Source: an uncultured Clostridia bacterium
GTDB lineage: Bacteria > Bacillota > Clostridia > Oscillospirales > Ruminococcaceae
Direction: 5' to 3'
NCBI GenBank assembly: GCA_947302065.1
Contig: CAMYUO010000133.1
Span: 1-5,961, forward strand
DNA: 5,961 bases
The notes beneath the pieces were generated by a model that was not told the DNA's origin, made no database searches, and saw nothing but the letters and a program-made list of their open reading frames with translations. Of this stretch, positions 1-5,461 are shown piece by piece. The position numbers were made by a program, and so were the translations under genes. Within the stretch, counting starts at the first letter, position 1, and each line of letters starts with the position of its first letter.

Positions 1-555
1 CTTTGCATCATACGGTTCGTCCTCAAAAAGCACAGCGGCTATCTCCTTGGTGCTGCACGAGCTCCCGTGACGGTGAACAAGATACGCGAATATCTCTTTG
101 GACTTGCTGCGGTCAAATTTCATTATCTCACCGTTAGGCATAAATACCTCAAAGTTGCCGAAACACTGCACTCTAAGCAGTGCATCGCTTTTCGGCACGA
201 TAGGGAATCGCAGGTCTGAAAGCTCTGCTGCGACCTCCTCTGCTGTCACAGGTTTCATAATGTATCCGCTTGCGTGCAGCTTCATCGCATCACCTGCATA
301 CTCTGAAAATCCCGTAACGAAAATAATGTTCATCTTCGGGTTGACGGCTTTAAGCTCCTTTGCCAGCTCAACACCGTTCATTCCACGCATGTGTATGTCA
401 AGAAAAGCGATGTCGCAGCCGTCTTGCCTTGCCTGTTCAAGCAGCTCAGCCTGCTTTCTGAAAGCTGTGATGTCCGCATCGGGCTTTGCCTGTCTTACCG
501 CCTGCTCCAGCATTTTCAGAGCCAGCGGCTCGTCATCAAGACACAGTATCCTCAT
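1..555 (-). CDS. Response regulator, receiver plus SARP-like winged-helix domain (C-terminus beyond window)
   Basis: Cytoplasmic DNA-binding partner of the upstream histidine kinase. 185 codons are visible and the frame is still open at the left edge. The receiver domain spans about residues 1-118. It has the acidic pocket D7-D8-E9, the phospho-acceptor D53 in FLDIHM, T81 in FVTGFSEYA and K101 in YIMKPV, so it should be phosphorylatable. After a short linker, residues 126-180 (LLRVQCFGNFEVF, then FDRSKSKEIFAYLVHRHG, then STKEIAAVLFED) match the start of the transcriptional-activator winged helix found in SARP/BTAD-type response regulators, and not LytTR. The rest of that domain lies outside the window. 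The start overlaps the kinase 3' end by 20 nt, with AAGGAGG 9 nt upstream, so the two are translationally coupled. I infer that it binds the 11-bp direct repeats at the three effector promoters. The receiver call is firm; the SARP call is good but rests on a partial domain. Confidence 0.93.
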   Translation of the reverse strand, partial: MRILCLDDEPLALKMLEQAVRQAKPDADITAFRKQAELLEQARQDGCDIAFLDIHMRGMNGVELAKELKAVNPKMNIIFVTGFSEYAGDAMKLHASGYIMKPVTAEEVAAELSDLRFPIVPKSDALLRVQCFGNFEVFMPNGEIMKFDRSKSKEIFAYLVHRHGSSCSTKEIAAVLFEDEPYDAK

Positions 556-2170
556 TTGTCTTGCCCTCCTTTTTGGGTATTATCACTCGAGCTGTCGTGC
601 CCTCACCGACCTTGCTGGTGATGATTATATCCGCATCGCACATCTCTTTCAAGCGCCGCTTCGTGTTTTCCATTCCGACGTGCGAACGTCCATCGTCCGT
701 TTTCGGAGCGTTCACATCAAATCCGACACCGTCATCTTCAATGATGACCTCAAACGCATCGTCAGTTTCTCTTGTTGAGATCCTGACCGTTCCGCCGTCG
801 TCTTTCATTCCCACGCCGTGCTTTACAGCATTTTCAACGAGCGGCTGTATGCTCAGCATCGGCAGTTCGAAATTCGTTGCCTGTATGTCGTATTCGATGT
901 TCAGCAGGTCGTCAAACCGCAGCTTTTCAATGTAAAGATACTTTTTCAGGTGATCAAGTTCTTTCTCAAACGGCACAGGTCTTGTCTGCTTGAGCGAGTC
1001 CATATTGCTGCGCAGATATTTTGCGAATGTGATAGTCGCCTCTTTTGCGGTCTTGGGATCAAGCTCGCACATCATTGCGATAGATGTCAGCGCATTGTAC
1101 ATAAAGTGCGGCCTTATCTGCGACACCATTATCTGCACCTTAGCTTCGTAAAGCTCCTTTTCAGCTCTTTCACGTTCGCCTGCGATGCGGATATTCTCCT
1201 TTGTGTAATGCTCTATCTCCAGCGCAAGATCCGAAATGGCATCGGAAAGATAGCCAAGCTCGTTCTTGACTTTCACTTTGAACATTTTTGCGACTATCTT
1301 TGTGCTGTCCTTGTCGCCTGTGTATTCAAGCACTGCTTTTTCCATCCTGCTCACCGGCTTGACAGCTTTCCTGTAAAGGAATATGAGCAGCACCGCCATA
1401 ACTATTCCGATACCGCCGATGATTATGAGCAGAGCTTTTTGTATCGTGCCCGTAAGGCTGCTGCGGAAATCGTCCCAGCGGTAAGTAACTCCGAGAACAG
1501 CCCTGACCTCATTGTTTATGATGACGGGCTTATAGCCTATATAGTAATTTCCCTCACCATAAGGGAAACCGTAGGTCATTTCAAACACGACCTCGGTGCT
1601 GACTGAATCTATCATATCCTGCAAAGTCTTATGGTCGGAAAGATCGAGATCGAAATACTCACCGATCTTTCTGCTGCCGTCCTTGCCGCAGTCAAACATC
1701 ACAAGCCCCTGGCGGTCCTCTTTGAGATCCATAAGGAACACGCTTTGTACATCCGCTTTTTCGATCTTATCACGCACAGCATTGTTCAGCGAATAAAAAT
1801 TCGACTGAAGAAACAACCGCCTTTTTTCGTCGGGCATATTACTGTACCATTCGTATGTAAGATTGTGCGGCTCGTATTCATAGCTCAGCGAGATCGCAAG
1901 TTCTTCATCGGTAAGTTCACGGCTGTAATCGAAATCCGCTTTTTTCAGCTGATCCATATACCATTCCTTGACCTCGGGTTCCTTTTCATCACTAAGGAAA
2001 ATGAAGGACTCGGATATATCCGACATAGTTTCCCTGATATGATCGTTCTGCGCTTCAAGGAAACCTGCAAGCGTGCTGTTGTAAACCGTCCAGATGACAG
2101 CCGCAGTCATCAGCGCAAACAGAGGAAGAACTATCGCCGTTATCTGTATCAGGAGCCTTTGCCTTTTCAT
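536..2170 (-). CDS. Membrane sensor histidine kinase, LytS/YesM type (His_kinase plus HATPase_c)
   Basis: 544-aa inner-membrane sensor kinase, complete. TM1 spans about residues 9-30 and TM2 about 246-267, leaving roughly 215 residues outside the cell. The outer part ends in NYYIGYKPVIINNEVRAVLG, typical of Cache/PAS-like sensor folds; the ligand is unknown. A HAMP-like linker and coiled coil (about 268-345) lead to the His_kinase region QIRPHFMYN with acceptor H355. The HATPase domain has the N-box LVENAVKHG (N447), the G1 box EDDGVGF (479-484) and the G2 box GMENTKRRL (499-507), so all catalytic motifs are present. The start at 2170 is preceded by AGGTG. This site is weaker than, and unlike, the AGGAG-N8 sites of the other genes here. 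It has its own sigma-A promoter and overlaps the response regulator gene by 20 nt. Kinases of this class usually pair with LytTR or AraC-type regulators, so pairing with a SARP-like regulator is noteworthy. Confidence 0.95.
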   Translation of the reverse strand: MKRQRLLIQITAIVLPLFALMTAAVIWTVYNSTLAGFLEAQNDHIRETMSDISESFIFLSDEKEPEVKEWYMDQLKKADFDYSRELTDEELAISLSYEYEPHNLTYEWYSNMPDEKRRLFLQSNFYSLNNAVRDKIEKADVQSVFLMDLKEDRQGLVMFDCGKDGSRKIGEYFDLDLSDHKTLQDMIDSVSTEVVFEMTYGFPYGEGNYYIGYKPVIINNEVRAVLGVTYRWDDFRSSLTGTIQKALLIIIGGIGIVMAVLLIFLYRKAVKPVSRMEKAVLEYTGDKDSTKIVAKMFKVKVKNELGYLSDAISDLALEIEHYTKENIRIAGERERAEKELYEAKVQIMVSQIRPHFMYNALTSIAMMCELDPKTAKEATITFAKYLRSNMDSLKQTRPVPFEKELDHLKKYLYIEKLRFDDLLNIEYDIQATNFELPMLSIQPLVENAVKHGVGMKDDGGTVRISTRETDDAFEVIIEDDGVGFDVNAPKTDDGRSHVGMENTKRRLKEMCDADIIITSKVGEGTTARVIIPKKEGKTNEDTVS

Positions 2171-2211
2171 TGTGTCACCTCGATTTTGGGTGTCAGATAG
2201 TTGTTTTTATT

Positions 2212-2240
2212 ATTATACATTATTTGTTTACAAATGTAAA
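2212..2240 (-). promoter_or_regulatory. Sigma-A promoter of the two-component operon, with a TTTACA/TGTAAA palindrome
   Basis: On the minus strand TTTACA (2240-2235) is followed by a 17-bp spacer and a perfect TATAAT (2217-2212). This is close to the consensus for a housekeeping promoter, and the expected start near 2205 gives a leader of about 35 nt. The -35 box is half of a perfect inverted repeat, TTTACA-TT-TGTAAA (2227-2240), a plausible operator. The hexamer TGTAAA also occurs in the effector promoters, but there as direct repeats. This promoter therefore has a different architecture and looks able to fire without an activator. Confidence 0.8.
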
Positions 2241-2250
2241 GCATTTTCAC

Positions 2251-2290
2251 GCAAAACAGCACCCGTACCTTTTTATCGGTACAGGTGCAG
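2251..2290 (-). terminator. Rho-independent terminator after the 541-aa secreted protein gene
   Basis: An 11-bp hairpin has arms at 2278-2288 and 2259-2269 (GCACCTGTACC pairing with GGTACGGGTGC, one G-U pair) and an 8-nt loop. On the minus strand it is followed by TGTTTT. It lies 36 nt past the stop codon and just before the kinase promoter, so the secreted protein and the kinase are separate transcription units. Confidence 0.75.
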
Positions 2291-2323
2291 TATTATTCAG
2301 CACAAGCACAGCCTGTTTTTTGA

Positions 2324-3949
2324 TCACATGATGAATCCGCCGCCGTTGCGAAGCGCTCTTTCGATCAGCCAGCTGTAGAATGATGTGCTGCTGTTTGTGT
2401 TTGTGCTTGAAGCCGTTACCAGTATGTTGTGCTGCTCGCCGAAGTTCCAGCTGCCGGCTATACCGATCAGGTGGCATCCTGTGTGCCAGTATGTGACCTC
2501 TTTTTCAGTCGGGTTCACCTCGTCGATGTTGATGCCCTTGAACATTGCGTGCCATGTTGCTGTTCCGCCGAATGCCTTTCCGATGTTGCCTGCTGTGCTC
2601 AGATCGTGGTAAGCTCCGCTTGTTAATGCGTAGGTGTTGCCGGGCAGAGCGTCGGTGTTGAAGCCGTTGTTTTTCAGGTACTGACGGATCGTTATTCCCT
2701 TGCCGTTGACGAAGGCTGCGATTGCCTTGATCTGAGTGTCGCTGAATGCAGCTCTGGGAGATATCTGCGCCTTGAAATCCTCAACAGCCTTCTTGATCGG
2801 GTATTCTCTTCCGCCGCCCTCATCGCAGCTGTGATATGGCAGTGAGGTTGTGCTGACTGTGCTAACACGAGTGTCTATTTCCTGATTTGCAGTTCCCTTG
2901 TTGATGAAGAGGTTTCTCTTTGTGTTCTTGAAGCTGCGGTATCTGCCGATAACGGAAGTCTCGTCGTATGTTACGTTGTATCTTACAGCGTATATAGGTA
3001 CTTCGATGTAAGGAGAAGCGGGATCCTCGGGATCTTCTTCGTAGAGAGCATAGTTCTTGATGTACTTTTCAGCAGCTATCGTTGAATCTCCGAAAACTGC
3101 ATTTTTGAGTTCGTTGACTTTCTTGTTGATAAGCGCCTGCTCATTTGTTGTTCTTGCAAGATATTTTGGGTCGATCCCGCTTTTCTGCTCTGCGGTCATG
3201 CCGCAGACCTTTGACTGTGCGCTGAGGCACTGCAAAAGTGCGTAATATCCTGCCAGGTAGTCTGTCATGATAAGTTCTGCCGCTGCATTTGCCTTGTCAA
3301 GAGCTTCGCCGCTGAACATCGAGGACTTTGCGTAGTGATCGTAAAGCAGCTTGAAAATGTCGCACTTTTTGGTCAGGCTCGCTCTTTTCAGACCCTGCGT
3401 CAGGTTTGAGAATGTAACGAATACATTGTTTGATTCAGCCCAGCAGCTGCTGTTGTTTACCAGCGCAGCGATCTGTGCGTATTTGTTTTCCTCGGAGATG
3501 TCAAGCTTTCTGATGACTTCGATCTGGCTGATGATCTCCTGTATCTGAGAATTGAATGTCTTGAACTGGAATGTGTCAAAGCTCTGTATAGCAGTGATGT
3601 TTTCCATCGAATCTCTCAGGTCGTCGTTGAGTGCGTCGAGCTTTTTGAACATATCGTCGATCCTTGCGTTGATGTCGTCGAGCGAAAGCTCTTTGCCCTT
3701 GCCGAGCAGGTCGTCAACGATAGGCTTGAGCAACGGTACGAGGAACTTTCCGCCCGGTACGAACTCCTCTATGCCTGTGAACAGTGTGCCAACGCCAAGG
3801 TCGATAGCCTGATCTGCTGTTACGGTGTTTGCTGCGCTTGCCGACGGCAGTTCGTCTGCCGATGCTGCGAACGATGCCGCTGTTGTCATTACCATTGCTG
3901 CTGCCAGCAGGGAAGCGATTGTCCTTTTGATCTTGTTAGTATTTTTCAT
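2324..3949 (-). CDS. Secreted 541-aa protein of unknown function, helical N-terminal half
   Basis: I do not recognise a named family. Residues 1-31 are a Sec signal peptide: basic start MKNTNKIKRT, hydrophobic core SLLAAAMVMTTAASFAA, likely cleavage after ASA-31. Residues 49-85 form a hydrophobic segment rich in G, V and P (LFTGIEEFVPGGKFLVPLL). A heptad-like helical stretch follows at about 88-150, then further helices to about 250. Residues 310-375 look more beta-like, with alternating hydrophobics and Tyr/Val/Thr. The tail (about 455-541) is rich in W, H and G and ends LRNGGGFIM. Six cysteines remain (169, 196, 241, 249, 375, 492), with no transmembrane anchor, sortase motif or dockerin evident. 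A hydrophobic hairpin-like segment followed by long helices recalls alpha-helical pore-forming toxins and delta-endotoxin N domains, but this is only a resemblance of layout. The start has AGGAG exactly 8 nt upstream, as in the tiny peptide genes, and the promoter carries the shared 11-bp direct repeats. Confidence 0.9.
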   Translation of the reverse strand: MKNTNKIKRTIASLLAAAMVMTTAASFAASADELPSASAANTVTADQAIDLGVGTLFTGIEEFVPGGKFLVPLLKPIVDDLLGKGKELSLDDINARIDDMFKKLDALNDDLRDSMENITAIQSFDTFQFKTFNSQIQEIISQIEVIRKLDISEENKYAQIAALVNNSSCWAESNNVFVTFSNLTQGLKRASLTKKCDIFKLLYDHYAKSSMFSGEALDKANAAAELIMTDYLAGYYALLQCLSAQSKVCGMTAEQKSGIDPKYLARTTNEQALINKKVNELKNAVFGDSTIAAEKYIKNYALYEEDPEDPASPYIEVPIYAVRYNVTYDETSVIGRYRSFKNTKRNLFINKGTANQEIDTRVSTVSTTSLPYHSCDEGGGREYPIKKAVEDFKAQISPRAAFSDTQIKAIAAFVNGKGITIRQYLKNNGFNTDALPGNTYALTSGAYHDLSTAGNIGKAFGGTATWHAMFKGINIDEVNPTEKEVTYWHTGCHLIGIAGSWNFGEQHNILVTASSTNTNSSTSFYSWLIERALRNGGGFIM

Positions 3950-4015
3950 AGTGATCTCTCCTTTTCTTTTGTGTTTGATTTTGTTGTCTGAGTGTTTTTC
4001 CTTTTCTTTGACTAC

Positions 4016-4049
4016 AGTATAACACCTCTTGCTTTACAGTACCTTTACA
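4016..4049 (-). promoter_or_regulatory. Regulated promoter of the 541-aa protein gene: 11-bp direct repeat plus -10
   Basis: The minus strand reads TGTAAAG-GTAC-TGTAAAG (repeats at 4049-4043 and 4038-4032), then 10 nt, then TATACT (4021-4016). The hexamer at the usual -35 distance is AGGTAC, far from TTGACA, which suggests the promoter needs an activator bound at the repeats. Repeat heptamers spaced 11 bp next to the -10 are the known arrangement for SARP-type activators. The same layout is seen at 4746-4779 and 5320-5353. The leader is about 60 nt long and A-rich. Confidence 0.8.
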
Positions 4050-4096
4050 AAAACAGCCCTTTTTGAAAAAATCTCAGAAAAACTTTTTCTTCTGCA

Positions 4097-4106
4097 CTTT
4101 GCACAA
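4097..4106 (-). promoter_or_regulatory. Upstream CTTTGCACAA box of the 541-aa protein promoter
   Basis: The plus strand reads CTTTGCACAA. It begins 48 bp beyond the outer end of the distal repeat, the same offset as at the 178-aa gene (48) and within one base of the peptide operon (49). It contains CTTTGCA, the form taken by the direct repeats at the peptide promoter. The overlapping 9-mer TTGCACAAG recurs at 4131-4139 in the terminator loop. It could be a further activator site on the same helix face; this is inference. Confidence 0.5.
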
Positions 4107-4107
4107 G

Positions 4108-4151
4108 AAAAACGACCGGGCCTGTACATGTTGCACAAGCCCGGGTGTTCG
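4108..4151 (-). terminator. Probable terminator after the 178-aa secreted protein gene
   Basis: The GC arms CCGGGC (4144-4139) and GCCCGG (4121-4116) enclose a 17-nt loop, with an extra CGA/TCG pairing outside. The stretch TTTTT follows at 4112-4108. It sits immediately after the stop codon. The large loop makes it less canonical than the other terminators here. Confidence 0.65.
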
Positions 4152-4155
4152 TTAT

Positions 4156-4692
4156 TTATTGCTGTTTGCTGTTCTTTACTTCGTCCGCATGGCGGTACAA
4201 TCTTTCCTTGAGCCTCTTTGCGATGACCTGACGCTTGCTCAGGCCTCTGCCTATCGGCAAAACTCTGTCATGCTGATATGGGTCTCTCGTATCAAGGTCG
4301 AGCAGCTCGCCTGTCTGCTTGTACAGTTCGTACAGCTCGTTGGTGATAAGTCCGTCGGGCTTTGCGGTGCGGATTATCTCAAGCACCTGCTGATGAGTGA
4401 GGTATGTGCCGTCTGCTGCCTGATAGATGTTGTCATCCCAAACGTCGCTGACGCAGTGTATGCCAAGTCTTTCGAGAAGGTCATTGACGATCTTCAGTTC
4501 GCTGTCGTTGTAAGGATTGTCGATAACATCTATCCATGTCTCTTCGAGATCGAGATTTTCTATTGCTGCATCTTTGATCTCCAGGTTCTCATCGTATTCT
4601 GCCGATGCTGAAACTGCTGCGAATGTTGTCATCATCATTGCTGCTGCGAGCAGGGAAGTCAGGGTCCTCTTTATCTTGTTGGTCTTTTTCAT
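4156..4692 (-). CDS. Small secreted protein (178 aa), unknown function, signal peptide shared with the 541-aa protein
   Basis: No recognised family. Residues 1-31 are a Sec signal peptide (MKKTNKIKRTLTSLLAAAMM, then cleavage after ASA-31) nearly the same as that of the 541-aa protein. The mature part is about 147 residues with a marked charge split. The first third is acidic (EYDENLEIKDAAIENLDLEE). The tail from about residue 149 is strongly basic and helical (GLSKRQVIAKRLKERLYRH). The middle (ELKIVNDLLERLGIHC; LTHQQVLEIIRTA) looks helical and might be a small helix-turn-helix-like or EF-hand-like fold, but no calcium loop is visible. There is one cysteine (C80). The gene is monocistronic between a direct-repeat promoter and a terminator, with AGGAG 8 nt before the start. 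Co-regulation with the peptides suggests a partner, immunity or processing role, but nothing in the sequence identifies which. Confidence 0.88.
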   Translation of the reverse strand: MKKTNKIKRTLTSLLAAAMMMTTFAAVSASAEYDENLEIKDAAIENLDLEETWIDVIDNPYNDSELKIVNDLLERLGIHCVSDVWDDNIYQAADGTYLTHQQVLEIIRTAKPDGLITNELYELYKQTGELLDLDTRDPYQHDRVLPIGRGLSKRQVIAKRLKERLYRHADEVKNSKQQ

Positions 4693-4745
4693 AGTATTTT
4701 CTCCTTTCAGATGTTTGTTATCGGGTTTGTGTTTTTTCTGACTTC

Positions 4746-4779
4746 AGTATAACACATCTTCCTTTACACTACATTTACA
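4746..4779 (-). promoter_or_regulatory. Regulated promoter of the 178-aa protein gene: 11-bp direct repeat plus -10
   Basis: The minus strand reads TGTAAAT-GTAG-TGTAAAG (repeats at 4779-4773 and 4768-4762), then 10 nt, then TATACT (4751-4746). Spacing is identical to the other two effector promoters. The stretch 4774-4836 matches 4044-4106 at about 55 of 63 positions by eye, so this promoter and that of the 541-aa gene share recent ancestry or strong constraint. The leader is about 47 nt long. Confidence 0.8.
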
Positions 4780-4820
4780 AAAATCGCCCTTTTTGAAAAA
4801 TTCTCAGAAAATTCTTTGCT

Positions 4821-4864
4821 TCTGCGCTTTGCACAATAAAAGGCACTGCTCTTTGTGCATATCG
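4821..4864. repeat. 44-bp intergenic repeat, copy 1
   Basis: It begins TCTGCGCTTTGCACAA and ends CTTTGTGCATATCGC. It matches 5396-5440 with a few substitutions and a one-base indel. Both copies lie between a terminator and an effector promoter. Gene 541-aa has only the first part of this block (4091-4106). Confidence 0.75.
4827..4836 (-). promoter_or_regulatory. Upstream CTTTGCACAA box of the 178-aa protein promoter
   Basis: The plus strand has an exact CTTTGCACAA 48 bp beyond the distal repeat. A second partial copy, CTTTGCT, lies at 4814-4820, between the box and the direct repeats. The box is part of a 44-bp block (4821-4864) repeated upstream of the peptide operon promoter at 5396-5440. 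Confidence 0.5.
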
Positions 4865-4873
4865 CTTTGCGCA

Positions 4874-4910
4874 TAAAAAAGCGTCCGCATCTTTACTGCG
4901 AACGCTTTAT
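4874..4910 (-). terminator. Rho-independent terminator after the second peptide operon
   Basis: A 10-bp stem (4906-4897 with 4889-4880; AGCGTTCGCA against TGCGGACGCT, one G-U pair) has a 7-nt loop and ends in TTTTTT at 4880-4875. The core of the stem is the same as in the terminator at 5462-5500. Confidence 0.88.
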
Positions 4911-4946
4911 CCGTCATTGGTCATATAGATTATCCTATAATATTTA

Positions 4947-5015
4947 TCAGAAAACTGTGAATGTCAGAACTTTTGTAACTGTCAGATATACAGCTGAGAT
5001 AGTGCTGCGCAACAC
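4947..5015 (-). CDS. Tiny hydrophobic peptide, 22 aa, GTG start
   Basis: Third ORF of the second peptide operon. Read from GTG at 5015 it encodes MLRSTISAVYL followed by TVTKVLTFTVF. It aligns without gaps to the 22-aa peptide at 5183-5251, with about 12 identities including the shared ending TFTV plus an aromatic or leucine. The peptide is one membrane-length hydrophobic stretch with two basic residues (R3, K15). An overlapping ATG at 5017 is out of frame and would give only 11 residues (MCCAALSQLYI). AGGAG lies 8 nt before the GTG but only 6 nt before the ATG, and 8 nt is the spacing of every neighbouring gene, so GTG is the better start. The ORF is too short for standard gene callers. Function is unknown; a membrane-acting or secreted peptide is inferred from composition. 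Confidence 0.72.
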   Translation of the reverse strand: MLRSTISAVYLTVTKVLTFTVF

Positions 5016-5046
5016 ATTTTTTTCTCCTTTCGCTTGATGTGTGTTA

Positions 5047-5127
5047 TTATGCGATGAACATTCCGTAGATTATTGTTCCGCCTGCTATTGCTACGAGTCC
5101 GATGCCGAGTATTGCAAAGCTTACCAT
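5047..5127 (-). CDS. Tiny hydrophobic peptide, 26 aa
   Basis: Second ORF of the second peptide operon. It encodes MVSFAILGIGLV followed by AIAGGTIIYGMFIA, almost wholly hydrophobic with no charged residue apart from the termini, long enough to span a membrane. Glycines at spaced positions (GxG, GG) suggest helix packing. AGGAG lies exactly 8 nt before this ATG. The nearby upstream ATG (5132) stops after three codons and is rejected. The stop is a double TAA TAA. It lies 55 nt after the preceding peptide stop and 31 nt before the next start, with no convincing promoter between, so the three ORFs are probably co-transcribed. No known family recognised; a toxin, leaderless bacteriocin or signal peptide cannot be told apart from sequence. 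Confidence 0.75.
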   Translation of the reverse strand: MVSFAILGIGLVAIAGGTIIYGMFIA

Positions 5128-5182
5128 ATCATTTGCTCCTTTCTTTTAGTATTGTTTGTTATATTATATATAGTGTTGGTTA

Positions 5183-5251
5183 TCAGAGAACTGTGAATGT
5201 GACAACTGTTATTGCTGTGAGACATACAGCAGCTATTCCGCAAAGTAACAT
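5183..5251 (-). CDS. Tiny hydrophobic peptide, 22 aa
   Basis: First ORF of the second peptide operon, about 62 nt downstream of the predicted transcription start. It encodes MLLCGIAAVCL followed by TAITVVTFTVL: uncharged, two cysteines (C4, C10), Val/Thr-rich second half, membrane-length. It is a paralog of the peptide at 4947-5015, equal in length and ungapped, and the DNA similarity continues into the shared TGATAA at the stop. The ribosome site is AAAGGAGG, with AGGAG 8 nt before ATG. Two cysteines in so short a peptide allow a disulfide or thioether link, but no modifying enzyme is encoded in the window. Function is unknown. Confidence 0.75.
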   Translation of the reverse strand: MLLCGIAAVCLTAITVVTFTVL

Positions 5252-5319
5252 GTGATTTCCTCCTTTCGTTTTGTTTTTTTCTATCGAGCTTTTTGTTTGT
5301 TTTCCTTTTCTCTGACTTC

Positions 5320-5353
5320 AGTATAGCACTGTAATCTTTGCAGCTTCTTTGCA
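5320..5353 (-). promoter_or_regulatory. Regulated promoter of the second peptide operon: 11-bp direct repeat plus -10
   Basis: The minus strand reads TGCAAAG-AAGC-TGCAAAG (repeats at 5353-5347 and 5342-5336), then 10 nt, then TATACT (5325-5320), then GAAGTCAGAGAAAAGG. The repeats differ from the other two promoters only by T to C at position 3, and the change is present in both halves. This is what is expected of a dimer-bound site evolving together. There is no consensus -35. Confidence 0.8.
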
Positions 5354-5395
5354 AAGATCATTGCAATTTCATAAAAATAAGAAAAAATCCCTGTT

Positions 5396-5440
5396 TCTGC
5401 GCTTTGCACAACAAAAAGCACCCTGCTTTGTGCATATCGC
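5396..5440. repeat. 45-bp intergenic repeat, copy 2
   Basis: Counterpart of 4821-4864, at the same place relative to the second peptide operon promoter. Together with the similar terminators next to each copy, this indicates that the whole terminator-to-promoter spacer was duplicated. Confidence 0.75.
5402..5411 (-). promoter_or_regulatory. Upstream CTTTGCACAA box of the second peptide operon
   Basis: The plus strand has an exact CTTTGCACAA 49 bp beyond the distal repeat. It lies inside the block 5396-5440 that repeats 4821-4864. Next to it the minus strand can fold AAGCA-GGG-TGCTT (5417-5429), and TTTGTGCATA at 5427-5436 is a partial inverted copy of the box. Confidence 0.5.
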
Positions 5441-5461
5441 ACAGCCTTGGGCGCTCGGCGC

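Noticed and set aside
98..1796. Several long plus-strand ORFs (for example 98-778, 818-1606, 1631-2200)
   Set aside because: They lie antisense to the kinase and regulator, which have full domain motifs. Their translations are low-complexity Ser/Cys/Leu-rich, and they lack ribosome sites.
2247..2477. Minus-strand ORF of 76 codons at the end of the 541-aa gene
   Set aside because: It overlaps the end of a well-supported gene in another frame and runs through its terminator.
4984..5017. 11-codon ORF from the ATG at 5017 (MCCAALSQLYI)
   Set aside because: It breaks the 8-nt ribosome-site spacing and has no similarity to the sister peptide, whereas the GTG frame does.
5128..5182. Possible internal promoter (TATATATAAT-like) between two peptide ORFs
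   Set aside because: No -35 at a suitable distance and no direct repeats; A/T-rich spacers are common here.
5121..5354. Minus-strand ORF of 77 codons
   Set aside because: Its start lies upstream of the predicted -10, it has no ribosome site, it reads through the 22-aa peptide gene in another frame, and its composition is K/R/N/S-rich, typical of A-rich noncoding DNA.
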